DNA of 64,000 bases from Bifidobacterium minimum (GTDB lineage: Bacteria; Actinomycetota; Actinomycetes; Actinomycetales; Bifidobacteriaceae). The notes below the pieces were generated by a model. The model was given only the letters and a program-made list of their open reading frames with translations, did no database searches and was not told the origin of the DNA. The stretch is from NCBI RefSeq assembly GCF_000741645.1, contig NZ_JGZD01000009.1, forward strand, positions 682,001-746,000, given 5' to 3'. Positions 1 to 8,608 of the stretch are shown here, piece after piece. A program made the position numbers and the translations under genes. How positions within the stretch are numbered: position 1 is the first letter of the stretch; the number at the start of each line of letters is the position of its first letter.

Positions 1-641
1 ATCTCCTCCAGCCGGTGGGTGACGAGGACCACGGCCCGCGATCCCCCGTCCATGCCGATCCGAGAAAGGGCCTGAAGCGCGATCTCGCGGCCACCGAGGT
101 CAAGGCCCGTGGTCGGCTCATCCAGAATCAGCAGATCCGGATCGGCCATCAGCGCCCGACAGACGAGGACGCGCGTCCTCTCCCCCTCGGACAGACGGAA
201 GAGACGCTTGCCCTCCACATAGGAGACTCCGAATCTTGACAGAAGCGTCCGTGCCTTCGCCACGTCATCCGGAGTGAACGTCTCCCGCCAGCGTCCGGTA
301 GTCGCCGTGAGGGCGGTGAGGACGACGTCAAGCGGATCCTCATCCGGAGGGAATGACCGGGACAACTCCGCGGAGCTCAGGCCTATCCGATGGCGATAGG
401 AGAACACGTCGACCTTGCCGAGGGCGTTGCCCAGTATGGAGACGGTCCCCTCGGTGGGATGAAGGCGGGTTGCCATCATACGGACGATGGTGGATTTCCC
501 TATCCCGTTGGGCCCGAAGAGGATCCACTTCTCCCCCGGCATCACCGTCAGATCGACGTCCCGGATGATGGTCCTCCCCTGACGTCGCAGGCTCACACCA
601 CGAATCTCCACCGCGGCGGCGGAGCGCATATCGGACGGCAT
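1..641 (-). CDS. ABC transporter ATP-binding protein (3' end cut by window edge)
   Basis: Partial ATPase subunit of an ABC transporter; the C-terminus lies beyond position 1. The start is the ATG at 641-639, separated by one base from the stop of the upstream membrane protein (TGA T ATG), so the two genes are probably co-transcribed and coupled. Visible motifs in order are the Walker A GPNGIGKST near residue 43, a signature-like LSEGERTR, the Walker B stretch LLILDEPTTG, and the switch segment VLVTHRLEEI at the very edge. The short single-cassette form with FGPNGIGKST resembles ModF/YlmA-type or iron-type cassettes. No permease or binding protein is visible, so the substrate is unknown. Basis: motifs seen; family role known; substrate not inferable. 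Confidence 0.88.
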   Translation of the reverse strand, partial: MPSDMRSAAAVEIRGVSLRRQGRTIIRDVDLTVMPGEKWILFGPNGIGKSTIVRMMATRLHPTEGTVSILGNALGKVDVFSYRHRIGLSSAELSRSFPPDEDPLDVVLTALTATTGRWRETFTPDDVAKARTLLSRFGVSYVEGKRLFRLSEGERTRVLVCRALMADPDLLILDEPTTGLDLGGREIALQALSRIGMDGGSRAVVLVTHRLEE

Positions 642-642
642 A

Positions 643-1074
643 TCAGACGGCCGTTCCGTTGTCGTCCAGCCGCGGGTTCGAGGAGGGATCCCTCGATACG
701 AAGAACAGGGAGAGGATGCCTATGGCGAAGGCCACGGCCACGACGATGAGGAGCCACAGGGGATGCGAGGGAAGCCACATGGCCACGAGGAACGCGACGG
801 CGGACAGGGCGATAAGCGACCAGCACACCACGCGCGCCCACCATGCAGCCGACCTGTGGCTGGCGGTCGGAGGTTCGTCCTCCCATTGTTCCGAGTCCGA
901 GGCCGAAGGGACCCATGGACCTGCGGATCCCTCGGCAAGACGCCGTGAGCGCTCCTGAAGATCGTATTCGTTGACGCGTCCGGATCCACGTGGCGCGACC
1001 GGTGCGGACGATCGAGGCGATCCACTGCGGCGTTCCCGACGGGCCCGGGCTCGTCGTTCCTCACGATTGGGCAT
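643..1074 (-). CDS. Small two-helix membrane protein, unknown function
   Basis: A 143-residue protein not recognised beyond being membrane-bound. The N-terminal ~75 residues are hydrophilic and Arg-rich at the start (MPNREERRARARRERR), then Ser/Pro-rich. Two hydrophobic helices follow (about residues 79-100 and 104-126), then a short polar tail. This suggests a cytoplasmic basic domain on a hairpin anchor. The start ATG at 1074 is preceded by AGGAG. It lies directly upstream of the ABC ATPase (one-base gap) and 71 bp downstream of gltD on the same strand. Reading frame, ribosome site and gene packing support a real gene, but no function should be assigned. Confidence 0.75.
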   Translation of the reverse strand: MPNREERRARARRERRSGSPRSSAPVAPRGSGRVNEYDLQERSRRLAEGSAGPWVPSASDSEQWEDEPPTASHRSAAWWARVVCWSLIALSAVAFLVAMWLPSHPLWLLIVVAVAFAIGILSLFFVSRDPSSNPRLDDNGTAV

Positions 1075-1114
1075 AACACTCCTCCTTCATTGGACGAGAA
1101 CCATCCTAGGATGG

Positions 1115-1143
1115 ACAGGCGGATGGCGTGGGCACCCGCCTGT
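1115..1143 (-). terminator. Hairpin downstream of gltD
   Basis: An 8-bp perfect stem (ACAGGCGG/CCGCCTGT, loop 13) begins three bases after the gltD stop. A perfect 14-bp palindrome (1101-1114, CCATCCTAGGATGG) follows in the direction of transcription. There is no U-tract, so termination may be partial and the next gene may be read through. Confidence 0.45.
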
Positions 1144-1145
1144 CG

Positions 1146-2678
1146 TCATCGCGGAAGCATCATCGGACGCTGCGTGGGGACAATCGGTGAGGGGAGCTCG
1201 GTGGAGCCCGTCAGGAAGCGGTCCACCGCGGCGGCGCAGCTGCGGCCCTCGGAGATCGCCCAGACGACCAGGCTCTGGCCCCGGCCCGCGTCGCCGCAGG
1301 CGAAGACGCCGTCCTGAGAGGTCGTGAAACCCTTGTCGCGGGAGATGTTGCCCCTCTGATCGAGCTCGACGGGAAGCTGATCGAGAAGCGTTGCGGTGTC
1401 CGGATGGAGGAATCCAACGGAGATCAGGACCAGATCCGCCGGTATCACCCTCTCCGTCCCCGGCTGACGAGTGAAGGGACCATTCTCACCGGGCGCGACG
1501 TTGGCTATCCTCAGTCCGGTGACATGGCCGTTCCCGTCGGCGAGGAATCCCTCGGCCCTGGTCGACGGCTCGACGTTCACCCGATCGTCGTCGCCGTCGT
1601 TGCCGACGAAGCGTACGGAATCGGTGTCATAGACGTAGGTGCCGCCCTCCTCCATCGACGAGGTCTTCTGATACGTCCGGGCGTAGGTCGGCCACGGCTG
1701 GCCGTCCGGACGTTCATTGGGCTCCTTCGACATGATCTGGAGCACGGTGACGTCCTTGGCTCCTTGCCGCAGGGATGTCCCGAGGCAGTCCGATCCTGTG
1801 TCCCCGCCGCCGATGATGACCACGTGCTTGTCCTTGGCGGTGATGTCCTTCTCTGGCGTGACGCCGTAGACGCGTCGCGTCGCATCCGGCAGGAAGTCCA
1901 TGGCGAAATGAATGCCCTTGAGCTCGCGTCCGGGAATCGACATGTCCCGCGGGACGGTCGATCCGATCGCCACCACGACGGCGTCGTATCTGGAGCGGAG
2001 TTCGTCCCAGCCGATGTCCTTTCCGATCTCGACTCCGGTGACGAAGCGCGTGCCTTCGGACTCCATCTGCTCGACGCGCTTGTCGAGCAGGCGCTTGTCG
2101 AGCTTGAAGTTCGGGATGCCGTAGCGCATCAGCCCGCCTATCGCGTCGGAGCGCTCGTAGACCACGACCGTGTGCCCCGCGCGGGTAAGCTGCTGGGCGC
2201 AGGCCATCCCCGCCGGACCCGAGCCTACGATGGCCACGGTCATGTCGGTCAGACGCTCGGGCGCCATGGGCGTGACGAGATCGAGGTCCCATGCCTGATC
2301 GATGATGGTCAGCTCGTCGTTCTTGATCATCGTCGGAGGCTGGTGGATCCCCAGCACGCATGCCTGCTCGCAGGGGGCGGGGCAGATGCGGCCCGTGACC
2401 TCGGGGAAGTTGTTCGTCATGGACAGCCGATGATAGGCGTCCTCCCACTTGCCCTGACGGACGAGGTCATTGAACTCGGGAATGATGTTGCCCAGCGGGC
2501 ATCCGGTCATGCAGAAGGGCGTGCCGCAGTCCATGCAGCGGGCGGCCTGCTCCGTCGTCCACGGCTGTAGCCCATCCTGCGCGTGGACGTCGAACCAGTC
2601 CTTGATGCGTTCCTCGACGGGACGCTCCTCAAGCTCGCGTCGGGTGCGGACCTTAAGAAATCCTCGTGGGTCGCCCAT
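1146..2678 (-). CDS. gltD: Glutamate synthase (NADPH) small subunit
   Basis: GltD (510 aa) passes electrons from NADPH through FAD and Fe-S clusters to the large subunit GltB, which makes two glutamates from glutamine and 2-oxoglutarate. N-terminal cluster cysteines are at residues 48, 51, 56 and 60 (CMDCGTPFCMTGC), with a second group GRICPAPCEQAC near residue 100. An FAD-binding AIVGSGPAGMA follows near 157 and an NADPH-binding IIGGGDTGSDC near 300. The ATG at 2678 is preceded by AAGGAG lying inside the end of gltB. The open frame extends further upstream within gltB, but that part is out-of-frame gltB sequence. One base separates the gltB stop from this start, so the subunits are made in a coupled way. 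Confidence 0.97.
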   Translation of the reverse strand: MGDPRGFLKVRTRRELEERPVEERIKDWFDVHAQDGLQPWTTEQAARCMDCGTPFCMTGCPLGNIIPEFNDLVRQGKWEDAYHRLSMTNNFPEVTGRICPAPCEQACVLGIHQPPTMIKNDELTIIDQAWDLDLVTPMAPERLTDMTVAIVGSGPAGMACAQQLTRAGHTVVVYERSDAIGGLMRYGIPNFKLDKRLLDKRVEQMESEGTRFVTGVEIGKDIGWDELRSRYDAVVVAIGSTVPRDMSIPGRELKGIHFAMDFLPDATRRVYGVTPEKDITAKDKHVVIIGGGDTGSDCLGTSLRQGAKDVTVLQIMSKEPNERPDGQPWPTYARTYQKTSSMEEGGTYVYDTDSVRFVGNDGDDDRVNVEPSTRAEGFLADGNGHVTGLRIANVAPGENGPFTRQPGTERVIPADLVLISVGFLHPDTATLLDQLPVELDQRGNISRDKGFTTSQDGVFACGDAGRGQSLVVWAISEGRSCAAAVDRFLTGSTELPSPIVPTQRPMMLPR

Positions 2679-2679
2679 C

Positions 2680-5600
2680 TCAGTGCGCTCCTTCCATGAC
2701 CTGCTCGTACACGTTCTCCCAAGCCCCGGGGGCGTTGAAGTCGACATGGTTCCGCTGCGCCTCGACCATGGCTCGGGACATGGCCAGATAGGCCCGTGGC
2801 GCGATGGAGGTGAACCGCCGTGCGGAGGCGTCCCAATCCTCGAGGAGGCTCCGGGCGAAGGCCGATCCCGTCTCCTTCTGGTGACGCTCCACAAGGCCGC
2901 GGACGATGGATGATTCCTCGTCGTCCAAGGGCTGGAGACGCAGCGCGTGGGACTTCATGGCGCCGGGATTGATCAGGCGCGTGTCCAGATCGAGCACGTA
3001 GGCATGTCCTCCGGAGAATCCCGCGCCGAAGTTCCTTCCCGTCGACCCCAGAACGACGACGGTTCCCCCGGTCATGTACTCGCAGCCGTGGTCCCCGACG
3101 CCCTCGACGACGAACGTCGCTCCTCCGTTGCGCACCGCGAACCGTTCGCCGGCCCGTCCGGCGATGAGCATCTCCCCCGAGGTCGCGCCGAAGCCGGTCA
3201 CGTTGCCGGCGATGACGTTCGTGTGCGGATCGTACCGGATGTCCTGCGGCGGTCGCACGATAAGCCGTCCACCGGAAAGGCCCTTGCCCGCGTAGTCGTT
3301 GACCTCTCCGATCACGCGCAGCGTCTCGCCCCGAGGGATGAAGGCCCCCAGCGACTGTCCGCCGGATCCGCGCAGCGTCATGTCGATGGTGTCGTCGGGA
3401 AGGCCAGCCGCGCCATAGCGCCGGGTTATCTCGTAGCCCAGCATCGTTCCCACGGTGCGGTTCACGTTGCGGATGGGGACGTCGACGCGCACCGGCTCCC
3501 GGTCGTCCAGAGCGGGTCGGGCGAATTCGATGAGCCGGTTGTCGAGGGCCTTGTCGAGCTCGTGGTTCTGCTCGATGGTCTGATGGAGCACCGTTCCCGG
3601 AGTCGGACCAGACTGCGCCAGCACGGCGCTGAGGTCTATCCCGTCGGACTTCCACGCGCCCACGGCCTTGTTCTGGTCGAGGCACTCGACGTGGCCGACC
3701 GCCTCCTCCAGCGTGTGGAAGCCGAGTTGCGCGAGAAGCTCGCGGACCTCCTGGGCGATGAACATGAAGAAGTTCACCACGTCCTCGGGGCGTCCCGTGA
3801 ACCGTGCCCTGAGCTCGGGATCCTGGGTGGCGATGCCCTGGGGACAGGTGTTCTTATGGCATGCGCGCATCATCACGCAGCCCTCGACCATCAGCGCGGT
3901 CGTGGCGAATCCGAACTCCTCGGCCCCGAGAAGGGCCGCGACGACGACATCGCGTCCGGTTTTGAGCTCGCCGTCGCACTGGACGACGATGCGGGAGCGC
4001 AGACCGTTGAGGACCAGCGTCTGCTGCGTCTCCGACAGTCCTATCTCCCACGGGGTGCCCGCATGCTTGATGGCGTTCAGCGGCGCCGCCCCGGTGCCGC
4101 CGTCATGGCCGGAGATCAGCACCACGTCGGCATGGCATTTGGCCACGCCCGCGGCGATGGTCCCCACGCCGAACTCCGATACGAGCTTGACGTGGATGCG
4201 CGCGCGGGGATTGGCCATCTTCGCGTCGTTGATGAGCTGCTTGAGGTCCTCGATGGAATAGATGTCGTGGTGTGGCGGCGGCGAGATCAGCTCGACGCCG
4301 GGGGTGGCGTGGCGCACGGTGGCGATCCACGGCGGCACCTTGGCGCCGGGCAGATGGCCGCCCTCGCCGGGCTTGGCTCCCTGGGCGAGCTTGATCTGCA
4401 GGTCGGTGGCGTGGACGAGATAGTCGCTGGTCACGCCGAACCGGGCGGACGCTATCTGCTTGATGCGGCTGTACCGACGGGGGTCCGCGATTCTGTCGTC
4501 CGATTCGCCGCCCTCGCCGGAATTCGACCGCGCGCCGATCGAGTTCATGGCGATGGCCAGGGTCTCATGCGCCTCCTGAGAGATCGAGCCGTAGCTCATC
4601 GCTCCCGTGGAGAAACGCTTGACGATCTCGCTGGCCGGTTCGACCTCGGAGATGTCGATGGGGCTTCTCGTCGACTTCAGCTCCATCAGGCCGCGAAGCG
4701 TCATCAGACGGTTGGAGGTGTCGTTGACATGGGCGGAGTACCTCTTGAACATGTCGTAGTCGCCGCGTCGCGTGGATTGCTGGAGAAGGAAGATGGCCTC
4801 CGGGTCGTTGAGGTGGTCCTCCCCCGTTCTTCTCCACTTGTAGTCGCCGCCGGTGCGCAGGTTCCTATGCGGACGCGCATTCCACTGGTTCGGATAGGCC
4901 ACTCGATGGCGGACGGCGACCTCCTCGGCGATCTCGTCGAGTCCTATTCCGCCGACCCTCGACGTGGTCCCGGTGAAATAGGCGTCGATAACGTCGCTGT
5001 TGAGGCCGATCGCCTCGAAAAGCTGGGCGCCGCGGTAGCTCATGATGGTGGACACGCCCATTTTGCTCATGATCTTCAGCACGCCGGTCGACAGGGCCGT
5101 GGCGAGGTGACGGACCGCCGTGGGCGCGTCGACCGTGAGATAGCCCTTCTGCGCGAGATCCTCCACGGATTCGAAGGCCAGATAGGGGTTCACACATGCC
5201 GCGCCGTAGGCGATCAGCAGAGCGACGTGGTGGATCTCCCTCACGTCGCCGGCCTCGACCGCCAGGGACACCTGGGTTCGGGTATGACGGCGGAGAAGGT
5301 GATGGTGGACGGCGCTGGTCAGAAGCAGCGAGGGGATCGGCCCCCAGGTGTGGTTCGACTCGCGGTCCGACAGAACGATGAAGTTCGACCCGTCGGCGAT
5401 GGCGGCGTCGATTTCGTCGAATATGTCATCGAGCCGGGATTTCAGGGCCGCGCCCCCGCCCGCCACCTGATAGAGCCCGCGGACGATGAACGGCTTGTAG
5501 TAGCCGCCCAGCACCGTGGCCCGATCGAGGCGCTTGAGCTGCGCCATCTCGTCGGAGTTGATGACGGGCAGCGGAATGATGATCTTCTTGGCGTGCTGTT

Positions 5601-7260
5601 CGACGTCCTCGAGAAGATTGGGCTCGGGGCCGATCGCGGACTCCAGGGACGTGACGATCTCCTCGCGCTCCCAGTCCAGAGGGGGGTTGGTGACCTGCGC
5701 GAACTTCTGCGTGAAATAGTCGAACAGCATCCGGCTGCGCGATGACAGAACGGCCATGGGGGCGTCGTTGCCCATGGATCCCAGAGGCTCCTTGCCGGTG
5801 TTCGCCATCGGAGCCAGAAGTATCTTCAGATCCTCCTCGGTGTATCCGAAGGCGCGCTGCCGGCGCTGCACCGACTGCCCCGAATGGCGGACGTGCTCGC
5901 GCACGGGAAGACCGCTCATCTCGACCGAGTTGCCCTCGATCCAGGATCTGTAGGGATGCTGCGACGCCAGGGTTCTTTTGATCTCCTCGTCCGGGATGAT
6001 CCGACCCTGCTCCGTGTCGACGAGGAACATGCGACCCGGCTCCAGCCGCCCCTTGGAGACGATCGAGTCGGTCGGGGTCTCGGGAAGAACCCCCGCCTCG
6101 GACGCCAGAACGACGTATCCCTTGTCCGTGACCTGCCAGCGTCCCGGTCGGAAGCCGTTGCGGTCCAGGACGGCGCCCACCTGGACGCCATCCGTGAACA
6201 CGATGTCGGCGGGGCCGTCCCATGGTTCGATCAGCGTGTTGTTGTACTCGTAGAACGCCCTGACGTCGGGATCGAGGTCGTGGTTCTTCTCCCAGGCGGG
6301 CGGGACCATCATCGAGATGGCGTGGGGAAGGCTGCGCCCCGCCAGGTGGAGGAGCTCGAGGCATTCGTCGAACGTTCCCGAATCCGAATATCCGGGAGTC
6401 GCGATGGGAAGCAGCGGCTTGAACTCACCGAGAAGCTTGCTGCTGAGTCGTCCCTCGCGGGCGGAAAGCCAGTTGCGGTTGCCCTGGATCGTGTTGATCT
6501 CTCCGTTGTGGGCTATGAGTCGGAACGGCTGCGCCAGAGGCCAGCTGGGGAAGGTGTTGGTGGAGAAGCGCGAGTGGACGATGGCGATGGTGGTAGCCAT
6601 CCGCGGATCGGAGAGATCCGGGAAGAACGGCGTCAGCTGCATCGTCGTCAGCATGCCCTTGTACGTGATCGTCAGAGCGGACAGGGAGGCGAAATACGTG
6701 CCTACCTCATGCTCGACGCGCTTGCGCACGCGGAACGTCCGGCGGTCGAGGTCCACGCCGCGAAGGTCGCGGTCCTTCGACGCCACGACCAGGGTGCGGA
6801 ACGACGGCATGGACGCCAGCGCCTGCAGTCCCAGCCCGTCGGGATCGATCGGTACGTCGCGCCAGGCGAGGACCTCAAGTCCCTCCTCCCGGGCGATGTC
6901 GCCGATGGCCTGCTGCTCGCGCCCCGCATGGGCGATGTCGCGGTCGAGAAAGGCGATTCCCGCGGCGTAGGCCCCGGGTTCGGGGAGATCGGCGTCCACG
7001 ACGGCCCTCATGAAGGCGTCGGGCATCGCCATGAGGATTCCCGCGCCGTCGCCGGTGTTCTCCTCGGCCCCCACGGCGCCTCGGTGGTTGAGATTGACCA
7101 GCACCTCGATGGCGGCGTCGATGATGGCTCGCTCGGGCCTGCGGTTGAGCGTCGTCACCATGCCGACGCCACAGGCGTCATGCTCCTGCGAAGGATCGTA
7201 CATTCCCTCGGCGGGATGAACAGTCAGATCAAGGGGAGCCGGGAATGCCACCACAATCAC
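2680..7260 (-). CDS. gltB: Glutamate synthase (NADPH) large subunit
   Basis: GltB, about 1526 aa, full length for the family. The N-terminal class II glutamine amidotransferase domain carries the catalytic Cys in EHDACGVGM (about residue 30; the preceding residues form the cleaved propeptide). The central domain, the FMN-binding synthase domain (GEGGHLPGAKV, GHDGGTGAAPL) and the 3Fe-4S cysteines in CHKNTCPQG (about residue 1130) follow, then the C-terminal GXGXG structural domain. The frame is open to a GTG at 7326, but AGGAG at 7266-7270 favours a GTG start at 7260; GTGs at 7254 and 7251 are alternatives. It is transcribed with gltD and lies 175 bp downstream of hemW. Glutamine-dependent glutamate formation is the likely main nitrogen entry route after glutamine synthetase. 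Confidence 0.96.
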   Translation of the reverse strand: MIVVAFPAPLDLTVHPAEGMYDPSQEHDACGVGMVTTLNRRPERAIIDAAIEVLVNLNHRGAVGAEENTGDGAGILMAMPDAFMRAVVDADLPEPGAYAAGIAFLDRDIAHAGREQQAIGDIAREEGLEVLAWRDVPIDPDGLGLQALASMPSFRTLVVASKDRDLRGVDLDRRTFRVRKRVEHEVGTYFASLSALTITYKGMLTTMQLTPFFPDLSDPRMATTIAIVHSRFSTNTFPSWPLAQPFRLIAHNGEINTIQGNRNWLSAREGRLSSKLLGEFKPLLPIATPGYSDSGTFDECLELLHLAGRSLPHAISMMVPPAWEKNHDLDPDVRAFYEYNNTLIEPWDGPADIVFTDGVQVGAVLDRNGFRPGRWQVTDKGYVVLASEAGVLPETPTDSIVSKGRLEPGRMFLVDTEQGRIIPDEEIKRTLASQHPYRSWIEGNSVEMSGLPVREHVRHSGQSVQRRQRAFGYTEEDLKILLAPMANTGKEPLGSMGNDAPMAVLSSRSRMLFDYFTQKFAQVTNPPLDWEREEIVTSLESAIGPEPNLLEDVEQHAKKIIIPLPVINSDEMAQLKRLDRATVLGGYYKPFIVRGLYQVAGGGAALKSRLDDIFDEIDAAIADGSNFIVLSDRESNHTWGPIPSLLLTSAVHHHLLRRHTRTQVSLAVEAGDVREIHHVALLIAYGAACVNPYLAFESVEDLAQKGYLTVDAPTAVRHLATALSTGVLKIMSKMGVSTIMSYRGAQLFEAIGLNSDVIDAYFTGTTSRVGGIGLDEIAEEVAVRHRVAYPNQWNARPHRNLRTGGDYKWRRTGEDHLNDPEAIFLLQQSTRRGDYDMFKRYSAHVNDTSNRLMTLRGLMELKSTRSPIDISEVEPASEIVKRFSTGAMSYGSISQEAHETLAIAMNSIGARSNSGEGGESDDRIADPRRYSRIKQIASARFGVTSDYLVHATDLQIKLAQGAKPGEGGHLPGAKVPPWIATVRHATPGVELISPPPHHDIYSIEDLKQLINDAKMANPRARIHVKLVSEFGVGTIAAGVAKCHADVVLISGHDGGTGAAPLNAIKHAGTPWEIGLSETQQTLVLNGLRSRIVVQCDGELKTGRDVVVAALLGAEEFGFATTALMVEGCVMMRACHKNTCPQGIATQDPELRARFTGRPEDVVNFFMFIAQEVRELLAQLGFHTLEEAVGHVECLDQNKAVGAWKSDGIDLSAVLAQSGPTPGTVLHQTIEQNHELDKALDNRLIEFARPALDDREPVRVDVPIRNVNRTVGTMLGYEITRRYGAAGLPDDTIDMTLRGSGGQSLGAFIPRGETLRVIGEVNDYAGKGLSGGRLIVRPPQDIRYDPHTNVIAGNVTGFGATSGEMLIAGRAGERFAVRNGGATFVVEGVGDHGCEYMTGGTVVVLGSTGRNFGAGFSGGHAYVLDLDTRLINPGAMKSHALRLQPLDDEESSIVRGLVERHQKETGSAFARSLLEDWDASARRFTSIAPRAYLAMSRAMVEAQRNHVDFNAPGAWENVYEQVMEGAH

Positions 7261-7435
7261 CTCATCTCCTGGGACGGGCCGGAACCCGTCGTCGTTAACC
7301 GTGCCATCACACGATACCGCCCGCACAAGTCTTTCTCCTCGGTCGTGTCCATATGCCGTACATCGGGGCGCGGGAACGCCGACCTTATGGTTTCGGCGTA
7401 TTCGTCGGGTACCTTCCCCTCCGCGTCCGCGCGCG

Positions 7436-8608
7436 TCAGGGCTCCAGCGAGTCGAGAATCCGGCCGATGACGGCGTCGTTGAGAAGCCTTCCCCGTCGCG
7501 TGGGGACCAGACGCTCGTCCTCCATCAGCGTCAGTCCCTCGTCGTGCAGCTCCTGGATGAGACCCGATGGCACAGGTCGTCCCGCCATGCGCTCCACGCT
7601 GCGGATATCGAGCCCTTCGCGCAGTCTCATCCCGAGCATCACGGTCTCCTCGACCCGCTCTCGTGAGGTGAGGCTTTCCTGGCCGGACCAGGGGATCCGT
7701 CGTGAGGTGACGGCCATGCCCCATGCCCGGGGGTGGACGATGTCCCATGAGCGTAGATCGTGGTCCGAGTGGCGATAATGCGAATGCGCGCCGGGGCCGA
7801 TGCCCGCCCAGTCGTCGTTGCGCCAGTACGCGAGGTTGTGCCGGCTCTCATAGCCGGGATACGACCAGTTCGAGATCTCGTACCAGCGCAGCCCCGCATC
7901 GGCGAGCATGTCGTCGGCGATCTCGTATTTGCGGGCCTCGTCGTCGTCGTCGGTCCGGGCCAGAACCCCCCGTGCCATTCGTCGTCCCATGCCGGTGTTG
8001 GGCTCGACGGTCAGCGCATAAGCGGAGATGTGTCGCACGCCCAGGCCGATCGCCGTCGACAGCGAGGTCCGCCAGTCGTCCGTGCTCTCACCGGGCGTCC
8101 CGTAGATGAGATCGACGCTGGAGCGCATGGAGCAGCCGTCCGCCGCGCGGACGCCCATCTCGACGTTGCGCGGGGTATGGGTTCTGTCAAGCGTGCGCAG
8201 AACGCTGGCTACGGCCGACTGCATGCCGAAGGAGATGCGGGTGAACCCGCCGTCGGCGAGCTCGTGGATGTACGCCTCGTCGACGGTGTCCGGATTGGCC
8301 TCCGTCGTGACCTCGGCGTCCTCGCGCAGTCCCCAGATGCTCCGCACGGCATCGAGCATGGCCACCAGATCGCGCGCGGGAAGGACGGTCGGCGTTCCCC
8401 CGCCGAAGAACACGGTGGAGGCCGCGGGCTCATCAAGGCCCGTCGACAGCTGCCAGTCGCGGATAAGGCGCATCTCCTTGACGGCCATGCGCGCGTAGTT
8501 GCCTCGGCTTGCCCCGCCTCCCATGTCCACCGCGGTGTATGTGTTGAAATCGCAGTATCCGCACCTTCTCAGACAGAAGGGAACGTGAACGTAGACGCCG
8601 TAGACCAT
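7436..8608 (-). CDS. hemW: HemW-type radical SAM protein
   Basis: A 390-residue radical S-adenosylmethionine enzyme of the HemW family (formerly annotated as oxygen-independent coproporphyrinogen III oxidase). The 4Fe-4S/SAM motif CLRRCGYC has cysteines at residues 12, 16 and 19. GGGTPTVLP and the C-terminal HemN_C region ending RGRLLNDAVIGRIL are present. The ATG at 8608 shares its A with the lepA stop (TGATG), and GGAG lies 11 bases upstream. The longer open frame to 8797 only overlaps lepA. The lepA-hemW pairing is widespread in bacteria. True HemN has extra residues missing here; HemW proteins act as heme chaperones elsewhere, so its role in a bifidobacterium, which is expected to lack heme synthesis, is open. 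Confidence 0.93.
   Translation of the reverse strand: MVYGVYVHVPFCLRRCGYCDFNTYTAVDMGGGASRGNYARMAVKEMRLIRDWQLSTGLDEPAASTVFFGGGTPTVLPARDLVAMLDAVRSIWGLREDAEVTTEANPDTVDEAYIHELADGGFTRISFGMQSAVASVLRTLDRTHTPRNVEMGVRAADGCSMRSSVDLIYGTPGESTDDWRTSLSTAIGLGVRHISAYALTVEPNTGMGRRMARGVLARTDDDDEARKYEIADDMLADAGLRWYEISNWSYPGYESRHNLAYWRNDDWAGIGPGAHSHYRHSDHDLRSWDIVHPRAWGMAVTSRRIPWSGQESLTSRERVEETVMLGMRLREGLDIRSVERMAGRPVPSGLIQELHDEGLTLMEDERLVPTRRGRLLNDAVIGRILDSLEP

Noticed and set aside
2947..7470. Long open frames (932 and 528 residues) antisense to gltB
   Set aside because: They mirror the gltB coding frame, lack recognisable domains, and gltB itself is unambiguous.
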